A DNA stretch of 64,000 nt from Episyrphus balteatus (taxonomy: Eukaryota > Arthropoda > Insecta > Diptera > Syrphidae), in contig NC_079137.1 in NCBI RefSeq assembly GCF_945859705.1, positions 75,848,277 through 75,912,276 of the forward strand, written 5' to 3'. The position numbers were made by a program, and so were the translations under genes. The stretch's first letter is position 1. Each line of letters starts with the position of its first letter. Below, piece by piece: positions 12,705 through 24,529 of this stretch. The notes beneath the pieces are model-generated. The model was not told the DNA's origin. It saw only the letters and a program-made list of their open reading frames with translations, and made no database searches.

Positions 12705-13501
12705 TTGAATCGTTCATTTCAGAAACGACATAAGTCCATGAGCATAAACTTTTCAGGAGCAACAAAAAACTGTTTTTTACTTAAAATTCCACAACACTTC
12801 AAATTTAGAGTATGCCGAGTTATAATCTAGCCTAAGATGCATTTAGAAACCTTTAAAATATAAACTTTTTTTAAGGTCTTTGCGGGTTTTTAAGCCTTTA
12901 AAGTCGGTGGACTTATGTCGTTTCTGAAATAAACGAAATTTTTTTGGTAAAACTTTTGTTTTTATTTAGCTATAGTTTTTGAACCCTACTTTCGATTTAA
13001 ATAAATTAAATAGGAGTAGATAGAGTAAATCTTTGCCTTTTTATAGATGTATAACTTAAAGGTCTGCGTGTCATGATGTTTGCAACAATAATTTAAAACT
13101 GGTAAAATGTCATATTATTCAAGAGTTAAAAATGCTGCCACCACCAGAAATCTGGCTATTACTTTGCATCCTGAGTACAATTTTAATGAATTTAATAGAT
13201 ATAGATAGAGTAATTCTTTACCTTTTTATAGATATATAACAAAAGGGGGTGCGTGTCAAGATTGCTGCCAAAATAATTTAAAACTGGTAAAAAGTCATGT
13301 ATTTAACAGTCAAAAATGTTGTCACCGGGTGAAATTTGTCCATATATTTTGAACCCTTTTCTTTCAGTTTTCGTATTTTGGGGGGTCTGACATACTTAAT
13401 TTTTTTTTCAGAAGATGAATAACTATACATTAATGAGAAATTTCCAAATAAATTTTTTTGGAAAAAGTGGACTTATGCTGTTTCTGAAATAAACGATTCA
13501 A
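12705..13501. mobile_element. Inverted-repeat element with internal tandem repeats
   Basis: The outer ends are inverted repeats of about 34 bp, beginning TTGAATCGTTCATTTCAGAA on the left and ending TTTCTGAAATAAACGATTCAA on the right. A third copy of the terminal motif lies inside near 12908-12935. Between about 13010 and 13370 there are two roughly 185-bp tandem units sharing CCTTTTTATAGATRTATAAC and ATAATTTAAAACTGGTAAAA blocks. No transposase is seen and no clear target duplication was identified. Confidence 0.65.
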
Positions 13502-13511
13502 TTGTTATTGA

Positions 13512-13646
13512 GGCCCAATTTATTCATACTGCATTAAAATTAAAGTCGCCATTAAAAATGAAAAATCTGTCAAATCGCATAAATATTTTAAATTTTCTTT
13601 TTTTAAATGGCGACTTTAAATTCAATGGAGTGTGAATAAATTAGCC
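13512..13646. mobile_element. PIF/Harbinger-like MITE, family A, diverged copy
   Basis: The 135-bp element starts GGCCCAATTTATTCA and ends TGTGAATAAATTAGCC, with the family interior (CTGTCAAATCGCATA and AATGGCGACTTTAAAT blocks). The flanks are TGA on the left and TTA on the right, one base short of a perfect TWA duplication. It sits only ten bases from the end of the preceding inverted-repeat element. Confidence 0.8.
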
Positions 13647-13649
13647 TTA

Positions 13650-14555
13650 ATGATTTTTGTTTATAAGCAAGGCTAATAAATAGTTCGATTTAAATTATAA
13701 ACATATTTAGCGTTTTTGCATTTCAAAAGTAAAAAAAATATGGTAAAAGTCAAAGAGCCATATAGTTGACAACAACTTTTCCTCTTTTTTTCAACTCTGA
13801 TTTTTTTTTTGTGTTTATAAATTGGCAATTTTAGAGAGTTTCGTTTAATTGCTTTTAATTACCGAGTAGACTACTATTTTGGTGCAAAAAAACAAATTGA
13901 ACGTCACTTTCAACTTGATATTTTGTCATTGAGTAGAGAGAGAGAGAAATTTCATTTAAGTGAAGCGCATTTGATCCTTCAGACCAGTAGTGTTTCCTCA
14001 TGGAAAATCCCATTAAATTCTCATTTATTATCTTGGCCGCAATTTCCAACCACATCATCACTTATATGTAGCATGTGTGTTTGCATGAGTATGTACTCAC
14101 ACATACGAATGAGCAAGAAAGATAAAATGTGTCTCGTTTTGAAGAAATGAAAAACACTGTGAGTGTGTTTTACTTTTAAGAGAAATGAAAAAACACCAGC
14201 TGGTTTAAATTTAAAACTTCACCCATAATCACATTCTTATTTATAATTTTTCTCTCATTCTTTTTTATTTTTTTTTTTTGTTTAATCTGACAATTGTTTT
14301 GTTATTCTTCTTCATCACTGCCATTTGTTTATTTGTTGACAGTTGAGAGACATTTTGTGCGAAGCAGATGTGACAATCCAATTTTGTGGTCATTAAATAT
14401 CATTTATTTCGTTAAATCAACTGTCACATCACAGAGAGAGAAAGAGAGAGCGAGTACATTCTATCAACTTATTTTATATATATTTTATGAATTCAAATTA
14501 TGAGAACATTATTCCTTAAATTAACTTTCTCCAAAAGTCAGATAATAACAAAGAC
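13650..14555. other. No gene recognised
   Basis: It includes short GA-rich tracts near 13935 and 14434 and poly-T runs. No exon or repeat end was recognised. Confidence 0.5.
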
Positions 14556-14558
14556 TAA

Positions 14559-14654
14559 GCCCCGGTTTGTTCACACTCGATTATCTTTTAATCAAGGATT
14601 ATTCCATACAAAAATCCTTGATTAAAAGATAATCGAGTGTGAACAAACCGGGGC
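14559..14654. mobile_element. 96-bp perfect palindromic MITE with TAA duplication
   Basis: Arms of about 42 bp are exact reverse complements, beginning GCCCCGGTTTGTTCACACTC and separated by a loop of about 12 bases. The element is flanked on both sides by TAA, a 3-bp TWA duplication typical of PIF/Harbinger elements. The arms would form a very stable hairpin if transcribed. No coding capacity. Confidence 0.85.
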
Positions 14655-14657
14655 TAA

Positions 14658-15867
14658 AAGTTAATAACAGATTTAATGGACGAATGTTAAAACTTAACGA
14701 CACCATCATTAATAATTTCATATTCCAAAAAAATATATCGAAATATTCTCTCCACTCTATATTAGCTTTACCACAGACTATTAAAACTTACCTAAGTGCT
14801 TTGACCGCAATAAAACCAAACGCGGAAATTAACATCCCTGACATAAGTATGGGAATATTTCGATAACAATAATATCATATCGATGTGGTGGCGCTGCTGG
14901 TGGTTTAGTGATGGTTCATTTCATTCGCAAAATATCGATTGATGGATGAGAATTGGACAGAATTTAATTGAAATTCCATTTTATTTGGGGCATCAAAATC
15001 AAGGAATGAGACAACGCACTAAAAAAATATTAGAATGACAATCTAACAATGCCTACCACCACCACAGGGAGGTTAAAGAGGAGAAAAATGAGGTTTGTTC
15101 ATAAATTCCTAGCCTACATTAGTATACGACACAAATGATGTGGAAAAAATTCGATACCGCAAATTCGAAGAAGTTTACGATTTTCGGATATTGTAGATAG
15201 GGTTCGTCGGGTTCAGTTCATATAGAAAGCCATTGGTATCAATGTTTGGTATAAAAAAGATGGGGGCTTGACATTGAGGACTTTTTTATGGGAATTCTCT
15301 ATAACTAGATGTAGGTATTTTGTGTTGTGAAGCAGATGTCATGCATATTTTTGTGAAGAAAATTGTTGGCGTTTTTATGAGGTTGCTGCTCCTTATTTTT
15401 TTTTTTTTTTTTATTAGAAAAAGAGGGAGAGAAGTCAAAATAAAGATGAACATTATCCTGACAGGGAACATGATGGGTATTATATGAGTTTAAGTGATTT
15501 AAGTAATATAAAAGCTTTTGCTTTACAAGAGTAGATTTAAGCTATTTTGAGTCTGAAGTCAGTTTCTTTTTTTATGATAAGATAATTGGATATGTATAAT
15601 ATGCAGACTTAATGGAGCGGTTTTTATTTATGTTTCCTTGGTGAATAGAAAGGATAATTATTTTTTTTTAGTAGGTTCAAATTCTAACATTAAAATGGAA
15701 TTTATTATCATGTGGTATTGTGGTATTTTCATGTTTTTTTTTTGTTGTTGAAGGGCAATGACTCTCATATAAATTTTAATATGTTTGTACTAACTTATTT
15801 TTATTTTCGGCATATTTTTGTAAATGGCTTCGAATGTCATTTATTTCAAAATATAACCATAACGAGG
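14658..15867. other. No gene recognised
   Basis: The sequence has a locally more balanced patch near 14850-15200 but no convincing exon. The minus-strand frame at 15286-15471 runs through a poly-A tract and is not a credible gene. Confidence 0.5.
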
Positions 15868-15870
15868 TTA

Positions 15871-16034
15871 AGGCTTGGCCACACCGGAGGGTATGCGGTA
15901 TATAGCGGTAACGATATTTGTACTAAAAAAATTGCACACCTGAACGTTGATGTGTCAGTTTGGAATTTTTTTCATACAAGTACCCTCACAGCTACCCGCA
16001 CCGCTACCGCATACCCTCCAGTGTGGCCAAGCCT
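15871..16034. mobile_element. 164-bp MITE with TTA duplication
   Basis: The TIRs are about 31 bp and begin AGGCTTGGCCACACCGGAGG; the right end reads CCTCCAGTGTGGCCAAGCCT. TTA flanks both ends as an exact 3-bp duplication. The interior has GTATGCGGTA and TACCGCATAC arms and is richer in G+C than its surroundings. No coding capacity. Assignment to PIF/Harbinger rests on the TWA duplication alone. Confidence 0.8.
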
Positions 16035-16037
16035 TTA

Positions 16038-17053
16038 ATTCGTCAGTTAGACATGAAACAATTTATAATAAATTTTACTATACTGCATTACTATTTTCAG
16101 AGAATTTTTCGTAAATGTTTTAATTTTGAACGCACTGGTAGTATACGGAATGAGGTAGTGATAAGTGCATTCTACTGTCATGTCGGATGTTCTGGGATCA
16201 AATCCGGCTTGTTCTAGCTTGAATTTTTTATCAGGAATAATGCTATTTGTAAGGAATCCACAAATTCTATAAAAAGTATCAAATAAATTTCTGACAGAAC
16301 ACCGACTGGAGACAATGCAGAAAAGCCAACTTATTATAAAAGTAACACAAGAAAGAAAAGTTATATTCTTCAGTGTAATACGTAATGAATTGGTAGCCAG
16401 TCACATTGTATTAAAAAAAAAATATTACCTCAGGGCCCCAAAATTTTTCAGATTTTTATTTTGACACTAGATGGCGCCCCAAGAGGGTTAAAGTTTTTAT
16501 GTGTTGATTATGAGGCCATTTTTTTAGATATAGACTTCAATCAAAATTTTTTGATGAGGTTTTATTAAAACAAGCATGTGCAATAGCATGAAAAATAAAA
16601 TACAGAAAAAAAAAAAACAAGCATGTCCTGACTAAACCCCTGGTCCTAGAAAAATGGTTTATACCTTTTTGAAAACGATTTCTGACAAGCGGCTTTTGAG
16701 AGTACAAATTAATATTATGAAAGCAAAACTGCGTTGCAAAGAGTGGCACGTTTTGGAAAACGAAGATGGTTAGTACTTCTCGTAGAACCTTTTTTTAACT
16801 GTTGAATTTATCCCTAATGACAAATTCAATTTGAACGAATCTTTTATATAAAAGCTTTTATACAAATAAAATTTTAATATAATGTAAATTTTTGAAAATT
16901 GTGAAAAAATTAATTTTTGGTTTAAAAATAAATTGAAAAATTAAAAAAAAAATCAGATAACAAATATTTTTTGAGGTCAAATTCAATCAAGAAGTGGTTT
17001 TTTCCATTGAAGAACGAATTTTGATATTTTAAAGTTTTAAAATTTTAAGCAAC
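16038..17053. other. No gene recognised
   Basis: A/T-rich; short frames (15960-16217 plus, 16537-16749 minus) have no recognisable domain. Nothing else seen. Confidence 0.5.
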
Positions 17054-17056
17054 TTA

Positions 17057-17743
17057 GGCCCATTTGCTCATACGCATCATAAATTTGAATCATAGTTAGG
17101 TTGAACATAGTTCTTATGTCTTACTTAGTTTATTACAAGTTGATAAAAATTATTTATGTTCAACCTAGCAATGATGTACTTTCATGATAGAAATCGCTGA
17201 GAACTTCGAATTTAAAAGTCAAATCTATAGAAACGTCAATTCACTTGAATTGTTTTTGGGCAAATTTAGTAGTTAAAAATCAAGAAATCTGTTAAATTTT
17301 AAAGTTTGTATCTCAAGAAAAGTGCAAAAAAGTGTATTTGAGCCAAAAATATGTGTTTCATTGTAAAACAAAATTATTCGTGTGCGTGTGTAAATGTGAT
17401 TCTGTGTCAAAATAAGTGTAAGGAATATGACAGCAAAATTGTGAAAACCACCACAAAAACTGTGCATGAACTGTACTATTTATGGATGGTAAATGTTAAT
17501 GAAAGTGAGTTAATTTGTATTAAATTAATTATTGATGTCCTTTTCAATTACCTAAATAATTTTTTTATAAATAAAAGGGCTTAAGCAGAACATAACAACT
17601 TATGTTCTACTATTTCTTCCCCCTAATTTATGTTCAACTTAGTGGGATTTAGGATGAAGTTTGAATTTCGTGAAAAACAATAAGTGGAACATAGGGATTT
17701 ATGTTATACTTAAATTTTTAAGTATCATATCAGCAAATGGGCC
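17057..17743. mobile_element. 687-bp PIF/Harbinger-like element with TTA duplication
   Basis: It begins GGCCCATTTGCTCATA and ends TATCAGCAAATGGGCC, with TTA directly flanking both ends. Inside, TATGTTCAACCTAG-like blocks occur in both orientations. Two overlapping open frames (17273-17467 minus, 17351-17584 plus) are too short for a transposase and show no DDE motif, so the element is non-autonomous. Its tip resembles that of family A (GGCCCAATTTATTCAC). Confidence 0.8.
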
Positions 17744-18080
17744 TTAATATTAATTAAGACAATTAGACAGGTAAGGTTCCAAAATCCAAAGGGTTTTAAA
17801 CAAATATTTATGCACATAATGTCAAATGTAAAAGTTTTTATTTTGAAGAAATTGACACTTCTTGTTTATCCATTTAAAAGTAAGACTAAAGTTGAGTATT
17901 TTTTTTTTTAAACAAATCAATAAAATTATTTTGCTAAAACGGCCAGATTTGAAAAATCTTGTAGCCAAAAACAGCTACATTCAAATATGATCCAAAAAAC
18001 GCATACAATTGTATTTTGTATGAGATTTTTGATTTTTTTTTTTTTCAATTTTCAGATAAGTTTACTCTATCAGACTTTTA

Positions 18081-18178
18081 GGCCCAATTTATTCACCCTC
18101 CAATAAATATTGGATTTCATCGTTTTAGTTAACAACGCCATTAAACTATTGAAGCAATTAAATACACGCCATTAAATA
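18081..18178. mobile_element. Truncated family A-like MITE
   Basis: It begins with TTA then GGCCCAATTTATTCACCCTC, the left tip of family A, and continues with AACGCCATTAAA-like blocks. The right tip is missing; the sequence runs into the left end of the next inverted-repeat element. Confidence 0.55.
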
Positions 18179-19329
18179 TTCTATTTATTCACTCTCCTTT
18201 AGTTAAATAGTTTGTTTTTAATGGAAACTTTACGTTTAAAACTTCGTTAAAAAAATCCCAGGGAATTTTAATTTATTTTGATAAAAAATCTGTCAAAAGC
18301 TAAATTCTGTCAAGTCAAACAGATTTAATTTTTTTTTTTTACATTTTAAAAAGGATGAAGAAGCACATATATGTTGATATTTTAAAGGGGATATCCTCCG
18401 AAAACGAATTACTACATTATGCACAAGCACATGCATCGTTATAAAATAACCGTCGAATGTAGCTTGGAAGAAAAGACAACTAGTTTTGGAATACATATAA
18501 GCGATTTTCACCAGAAAGTGCAATTCAAGAATCAACTGGCTAGCTTGATTTTGGCAATAGATTGAACACAAAAGGAAAACACAGAAAAAATTGGCAATAG
18601 ATTGAACAGAATTTGATCTTTATCACGTCACAATATTTACACAAATGTTAGGCCTATCTTTGAAGAATGTAATCCATACCCATAATTTAATAGACATTTG
18701 TATCGGCCCATTTTTCTTTATTTATTCCTTCCATCATTCGATAGAGTTCTTATAAATTTTTTGGTCAACGACGCGACGTCACTTAAAACCAAGAAAATAG
18801 ACTTTTTTCCCATTTTTATAATTTTTTTTTTTTATAATTGCTCATGTCAATTGACAAGCTTTCAAATCACAGTACCTACACATAATAAGGTAATATATTC
18901 CGAACGTTGTCAAAATTTGTTTGTCAAAAATGGGCACCAATCTGTCAGGTCGGCCTTCAATTTTTATATTTCAATCGCAGTAAACAGGAAATTTGTTTTT
19001 GTTTTAATTTATAAAATGTCATTTAAAAATATTATAAATTAAAAAATAACAAATTTTCTTCGTGTTTCATCGCGGAAAATGATAAATAATTGTTTAAAAA
19101 TTAGTGGTGTGCGTGGTTTATCGGTTTTTGTGCGTTTTTCGTAGGTATTTTAAACAATTAAGAATTTGGTAGCTGACATTGGTCGCCAAAGTGTCATGTT
19201 TTGACAATCTGGCGACCAATGTCAGTTCGGAATATATTACCTTTTTATGTGTACTGTGCTTTCAAATAACAAATAATAAAATAGTATATAATTTGACATT
19301 TAACGCTAACGGAGAGTGAATAAATAGAA
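18179..19329. mobile_element. 1.15-kb inverted-repeat element
   Basis: The left end TTCTATTTATTCACTCTCC pairs with the right end GGAGAGTGAATAAATAGAA, and the match continues imperfectly (CTTTAGTTAA against TTAACGCTAACGG). The tip resembles that of family A. A 114-residue frame (18698-19042) lies inside but shows no transposase signature. A strong 16-bp-arm hairpin lies near the right end. No convincing target duplication was found. Confidence 0.55.
19173..19225. repeat. Perfect 16-bp stem hairpin
   Basis: CTGACATTGGTCGCCA and its exact reverse complement TGGCGACCAATGTCAG enclose a 21-base loop. It stands out by its G+C content in A/T-rich DNA. It could be the core of a small palindromic element or a transcribed hairpin; nothing distinguishes these. 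Confidence 0.8.
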
Positions 19330-19340
19330 ATTCTGTTTAA

Positions 19341-19476
19341 GGCCCAATTTATTCACTCTCCATTATTTTTAAAGGCTCCATTAAAAATTATAAAACTGTC
19401 AAATCGCATACAAATTTTAAAATTTCCCTTTTTTAATGGCGACTTTAAATTTAATGGAGTGTGAATAAATTGGACC
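19341..19476. mobile_element. PIF/Harbinger-like MITE, family A, copy with TAA duplication
   Basis: The 136-bp element starts GGCCCAATTTATTCACTCTC and ends GAGTGTGAATAAATTGGACC. It is flanked by TAA at 19338-19340 and 19477-19479. It appears base-for-base identical to the copy 272 bp downstream. No coding capacity. Confidence 0.9.
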
Positions 19477-19612
19477 TAAAACCTTCATTAGCTCTAAAAA
19501 TTCCTCTTAAAAGGTCGAATTTGGTGTTTTAACTAAAACGACTTTTAAATTTAATGCTCAATTAGTTAATGATGCCAAATTTCAAAAAAATCCTTAAAAG
19601 AGACTGAATTAA

Positions 19613-19748
19613 GGCCCAATTTATTCACTCTCCATTATTTTTAAAGGCTCCATTAAAAATTATAAAACTGTCAAATCGCATACAAATTTTAAAATTTCCC
19701 TTTTTTAATGGCGACTTTAAATTTAATGGAGTGTGAATAAATTGGACC
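19613..19748. mobile_element. PIF/Harbinger-like MITE, family A, second identical copy
   Basis: This is the same 136-bp sequence as the preceding copy, with its own flanking TAA at 19610-19612 and 19749-19751. The separate duplications argue for two insertions, or for a short local duplication that included the flanking TAA. Confidence 0.9.
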
Positions 19749-19754
19749 TAAATG

Positions 19755-19828
19755 AATTTGGTTTTTAATTTTAAAATTCCCTTTTTTAATGGCGATTTAA
19801 GTTTAATGGAGAGCCAATAAATTGGGCC
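19755..19828. mobile_element. Family A MITE, right half only
   Basis: It carries the family interior block CCCTTTTTTAATGGCGATTT and the right tip GCCAATAAATTGGGCC followed by TTA. The left half is absent. This makes three family A pieces within 490 bp. Confidence 0.75.
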
Positions 19829-20136
19829 TTAGTAAAATTATTTGTAACCGTGTTCATACATTTTGGTTTTCATGCTTATTTACGGGACTTAAATAAAATG
19901 TTTAATACATAAATATATGAAAAATGTAGGCAAATTGGTTATCTCTGCTCATATATCTGTCAAAATTTTCTTTAAAATGCTTTTGAAAGCCTTAAATCGC
20001 CGAGTTCAAAATTTAAAGAGCTGCAAATATTGATGAATCGGAAAACAAAATTTTAAGGAGTAAAGTGTGTTTGGCCATAAATAGCCGGTTCTGGTAACGC
20101 TGCAAAAGCTTACTAACTTTTAGTAAGTAAATGTGA

Positions 20137-20366
20137 ATTGGATATCTTCATACCTACCTTGATAATAGATCTTATCAAGTTAAGTCTTTTATTGAAAAAT
20201 TAGGTGTTCCGCAAGGAAGATATTTAGGACCTCTTCTTTTTATTTATATATTAAAAAATACCTCATTATTTTTGCAAATGATGTAAAAATGTATAAAAGT
20301 ATCGAATCGGTCAAGGATCGAGGCTTCAGCAAGAGGACATTAATCACTTCGTTACATGGTGTAGTT
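20137..20366 (+). pseudogene. Jockey-type non-LTR retrotransposon RT fragment
   Basis: Broken frames spell the core of a jockey-like reverse transcriptase. NRSYQVKS is followed by GVPQGRYLGPLLF (RT block with the PQG turn), then after a frameshift FANDVKMYKSIES (the place of the YADD catalytic motif, here degenerate) and then QQEDINHFVTWC. The catalytic box reads FAND rather than YADD, and at least two frameshifts are present, so it is inactive. Neither ORF1 nor the endonuclease is visible nearby. Known of the family: these elements encode a reverse transcriptase used in target-primed integration. Confidence 0.85.
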
Positions 20367-20898
20367 AGTTTACTTGTATAATGAATTAATTTAATCAGTT
20401 TAACTAGTACACGGAAGTGACACATTTTCCTTTGAAAATAATTACCACTTTTTTGTGTAGTTTCTTTGTGGCTTCCCTTTGTTACTATAAAAGAATCATC
20501 TACCCTGGAGTAGCATTTGACATTTGTCAATTAAGTTCACATTGTTTAGAAATGTCAAAAACCTAATGTATAACTTTGTTAGTTTCTTTCATAATTCAAG
20601 AAATGTGAATAGTTTATAAAAGAAACATAATCCATACAGAAACAAAGTGCTCATATATAAACTTAATCAAAACTATCAAAGAAAATGAATTTTTTACCGC
20701 CATGCCCTAAAGAACCTAAAAAAGCCATTTTAACTTCTTGAAAACTTTTCACACATAAAGCTCTCAAAAAATATTGTCTTCAAATTGGACCCAAAAATAA
20801 CTTTTCCAAGTGATAAAGTACTCTTGAGACCCTTACATTTTAGCAGCAATACATTTGAAAAAAATTGCGCATACAATTTGAAACAATCACAAAACAAA

Positions 20899-21738
20899 TA
20901 AATTGCACGACTGGGGTCGCACGTACTTGCTCTTATGCTTAAAGTAACTATAATGTTAAAGCTTTTTATTCAAGAAATTTAAAATTCGATATTTTGAAGA
21001 AATTTCATAAGTAGTATAAAAAAATTAAATCTGTTTTTATAATTAATAAAACTCCGTTTTAAAATATCTTAAAAAAAAAAACAAATATGCCATTTTATTT
21101 CTCGTATAAAAAGGTATTTTTACAAAAAAAATTTTGAAAATTGTAGGAGCCGTTTTTTAAAAAAATAATTTTTTATATATAAAATTTTTTTAACCATTTT
21201 CAAAAAAAAAGTTGGTATGCCATTTTGAAGAAATAATTAATTTACACATAAAAACTAAATTCCAAAATTTTTCATTGATCCGTTTTCAAAAAATTGATTT
21301 TTCAAAAAAAAATTTTGAAATATTTTTTAAAAAACCAAAAATGCGTTTTTTGAAAATTTTCTAAAATTTTAATATTATCTTTACTTACACACTTTTGTAT
21401 AAAAATTTTCATTTAAATCGGGTTAATTTTGTACGAGATATTCAGAAACGAAAAAAACCGTTCTATGACAGGTACCGTTAATAACGGTACAAAAAATATT
21501 TTTTTTATTTAAAAAGTTGGCCCTTATGTGTAGTATTACACACAAAAATTTTAATCAAAATCGTTAGAGCCGTTTTTGAAAAAAATTAACTTTTCTATTT
21601 CCGTTATATGGCAGGTACCGTTAGTTTTGGTGATAAAAAAAAAATTTCAATTTCCCCTCTAGGGAATCACCAAAAACTGCTAACTACCAAGTTTGAAGAA
21701 AATCACTTCACTCGTTTAGGCTGTAGCTCCAGATAGAG

Positions 21739-21779
<41 letters not shown>

Positions 21780-21902
21780 ATTGCCGGACCCACTTTTTTG
21801 GCATTCTCCATCATCGTAATGTCATGTAAAATTGTTATCTCGAGTTCGATTTTTTTTACGAATCCTAAACTTGCCCTATAGTACCTATATCGCAAGTAAA
21901 AA
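20899..21902 (+). mobile_element. Dispersed repeat family R2, copy 3
   Basis: About 1 kb and nearly identical to 8305-9275, with the same start (TAAATTGCACGACTGGGGTC) and the same end (TATCGCAAGTAAAAA). The CAGA tract lies at about 21738-21779. It retains a segment (TCGTTTAGGCTGTAGCTCC) missing from copy 2. No protein is encoded. It can be used to define the full length of the family. Confidence 0.8.
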
Positions 21903-24242
21903 TTTATCTGCAACGAAAAACTTGGCCTTTAAGAACAATTTCCTTCCTTTCTCACAATACGCTCTCTGTTCTTTTATACTTTGATGAGAACGATGTTGAT
22001 GATGATGATGATGGCCCATGGGGAAGCAGAAAAAGATTGTATGCAATAAATCAAAGAACCACACACAAATCTCGTTGTGTTTTCATGCAGGGGTGGGTGG
22101 GGTTTTGTTTTCTTTCAGAAATATGCCAAAAATAGAATTTCCAACCTCAACACTCAATTTGCTGGCTTCACATATTTTAGCCTTGATACTTTTTTGGTTT
22201 AAAGTTATTTTTTTTTAGTTTTTCCCTGAAAATCAAAAATAGATGCAAAACTTGTATGAACACATACAAATATGGGAATCCTTTTGTCTTTGCATTTCAT
22301 TATATTGCTTGCATGTTGCCATGTTGCATTCTGCTGTTTTCTGTTCTTCTACAACACTGGTTGAGGTGTTGTGTGACTTGTTGGCAGTTGGGACATCCTT
22401 TGTGTGTTGATTTAGCACACGAATAAGCATTTTCTCTGCACATTTGACTGAATAAATTGGATGTTTTTTAAGCTTGTTATACGAACATAGATCAAGAATG
22501 AAAGAGTGTATAATGTGGATAAAGGACAGAGGACATATATATAAAAAAAGGATGCACCCTCCCCCAATACCAATATGCACTTTTCTATAAACGTGACAAA
22601 GGCGGTTACTGGTCAGTGGTAATCCATGGTATTAAAATGTTAATTTTTTACATTAAAAAAAAAAAATGCAAACACCAGGTACAAAAACGGAAGTGAGGCT
22701 ATAAATCTAAATGACATTGTCCCAGGACGAAACGGACATTGAACAAAAGAGTATACTAAATGCACATAAAAAGTGTTGTGTCCATCAGCTATCAACTATA
22801 GTAGTTTGCTGTGGTGGACAATGGAGTGTGTTGAAGTTTTAAATATTCATGAAATCCACTTAAAGTATAAATTATATCCTTGCTTCGTTTCGAAGGAGCT
22901 CATTTCACCACACACCGATTTTATACAAAGGAGAAAGGAGAGGGCCAAGGGCGAGGACACGTACAAGGACGAAGATAAAGGCGACGACGACGAGGACAAA
23001 AACGAGGACTTCAATGAAACGAACAAAAAACAAGGAAAAAAGTCAATCGACCAACTGTTGGCGTGAATGTCTGAAGGACAAATCAAAAATTATGTTCCAA
23101 AGGCACCCCCTTCTTTCCTTGGGGGCAAAATATACTCTATGTTTTAGTGATAAAAACTTTACACACGACATTCACCCACGCCGCCGCCACTCCACAATGC
23201 CCCCAAAAAATGTTGGTATACCAATCTACTTTATCTACAACATCAATTTCTCCAGGTAACGAATTACTTACGAGAATGTCCTTGGTAATTTCAAGGCAAC
23301 TACATTATTGTAGTAGAATAGGGGAATGTTAAGGACACAGTACATTACTCAACGTAAATTGATTTGTTGTGCTCTAGGGTTTTTGTTAGTTTATTCGTTT
23401 ATAGGTCTGAAGCAGAATGGCTATACATAAGCCACAAGAAGTCCTTTGGCAGTTTAATGGAATAATTGCTAACTTAAGTGACAGGAAGTTCAATAGGAAC
23501 ATACGAATAGTATAAAGAACAAAGAAAATAAAATGACTTTTGCCTCGTGTTGAACATTTTTTTTAAATTAAGACACTTTAACGATCATTAGGATAGAGCG
23601 AGATTAGTCATTTTGGCAAAGAATTTAGAAAGGACAAAACTATAAATCAAATGATTTGATGTGGTGATAATTAAAGGCTAGATTCTAAAGATTTGTCAAA
23701 GTTAAGATAACAACTACTTAAATTTCATTACTAGACAGAGGAAAGGAATGGAAAAGTTTATTGATCGCTTAAATATTGTGTGCAGACACTTAATTAATAC
23801 CTAGCTACTTGGTGAATTAAATCAACAAAAACTGTTTTGCTCCCCTGGAAAATTTTGCACCAAAAATTACAGTGAAACAGTTTTTTTATCTGCTGTCAAA
23901 CAGATAAAAAGTTTTCGTTGTCAATCATTAAGCTTTTACCAGCAATCAAAAGCTTTTGGACAGGAACATTTTTGGCTAGCTTTTTCTTCAGCAACGGGTT
24001 GCACCTGCCTTCAGTAACAATCAAATAGGTTTAGCGGGCGATTAAACAGATTTGGCTTGAAGCAAAATGGGTTGTAAAGCAACAACACGATATTCACCGC
24101 ACTTCAAACAATTTACGTTGCCAAACATTTTTTGCACCGGTCAGAAATATTTTCATCGGTTGGTCAGTTTTGTTGATGTATATAAATAGAGCTCCTAGTT
24201 CTAACGTCACTTTGAAGAGCACTGAACCCACAGCTGGATTAT
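21903..24242. other. No gene recognised; mixed-composition region
   Basis: It holds a short GATGAT microsatellite near 21995, a patch with a 115-residue minus-strand frame (22233-22580), and an acidic, lysine-rich plus-strand frame (22773-23066) ending in Asp/Glu/Lys runs. Neither frame has a recognisable domain or good splice context. They are recorded as possible but unsupported coding sequence. Confidence 0.4.
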
Positions 24243-24336
24243 TTTCAATTCCAACTCACAATCCAGCTTCTATAAAACCTTAAAGATGTGTAGCTTCTGT
24301 AAGGCTTTATAGGATGAAATTGTTAATTGGAATTTT
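24243..24336. repeat. Small hairpin element, family G, diverged copy
   Basis: TTTTCAATTCCAACT at the left is matched by AATTGGAATTTT at the right, and the middle has GCTTCTATAAAACCTT and AGCTTCTGTAAGGCTTTATA blocks. The same AAGCTTTATAGAAGC theme recurs at 24431-24523, 42220-42306, near 50325 and near 52660. Confidence 0.5.
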
Positions 24337-24430
24337 CTGTGAGCATCTTCTGATATGACTGTGTTCTGGACTTGAGTGATTTGAATTATATTAAAAGCTT
24401 CCTTAAATCAGTGCACAACCAACGAACAAT

Positions 24431-24523
24431 GCCCAACTTACAATTTTTTTTTTGCTTCTATGAAGCTTTACAGTAGCTTAACATACCTTCTGTAACGCTT
24501 TATAGAAGCGAAAATTGCTGGAT
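24431..24523. repeat. Small hairpin element, family G
   Basis: CCCAACTTACAATTTTT and GCTTCTATGAAGCTTTACAG on the left pair with CTGTAACGCTTTATAGAAGC and AAAATTG on the right. No coding capacity and no clear target duplication. Confidence 0.55.
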
Positions 24524-24529
24524 GGTAGA

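Noticed and set aside
22233..22580. 115-residue minus-strand frame
   Set aside because: Composition is reasonable but there is no domain, start context or splice evidence; kept only as a note.
22773..23066. Acidic and lysine-rich 97-residue frame
   Set aside because: The Asp/Glu/Lys tail comes from a GACGAGGAC-type low-complexity run, and no splice sites or homology support it.
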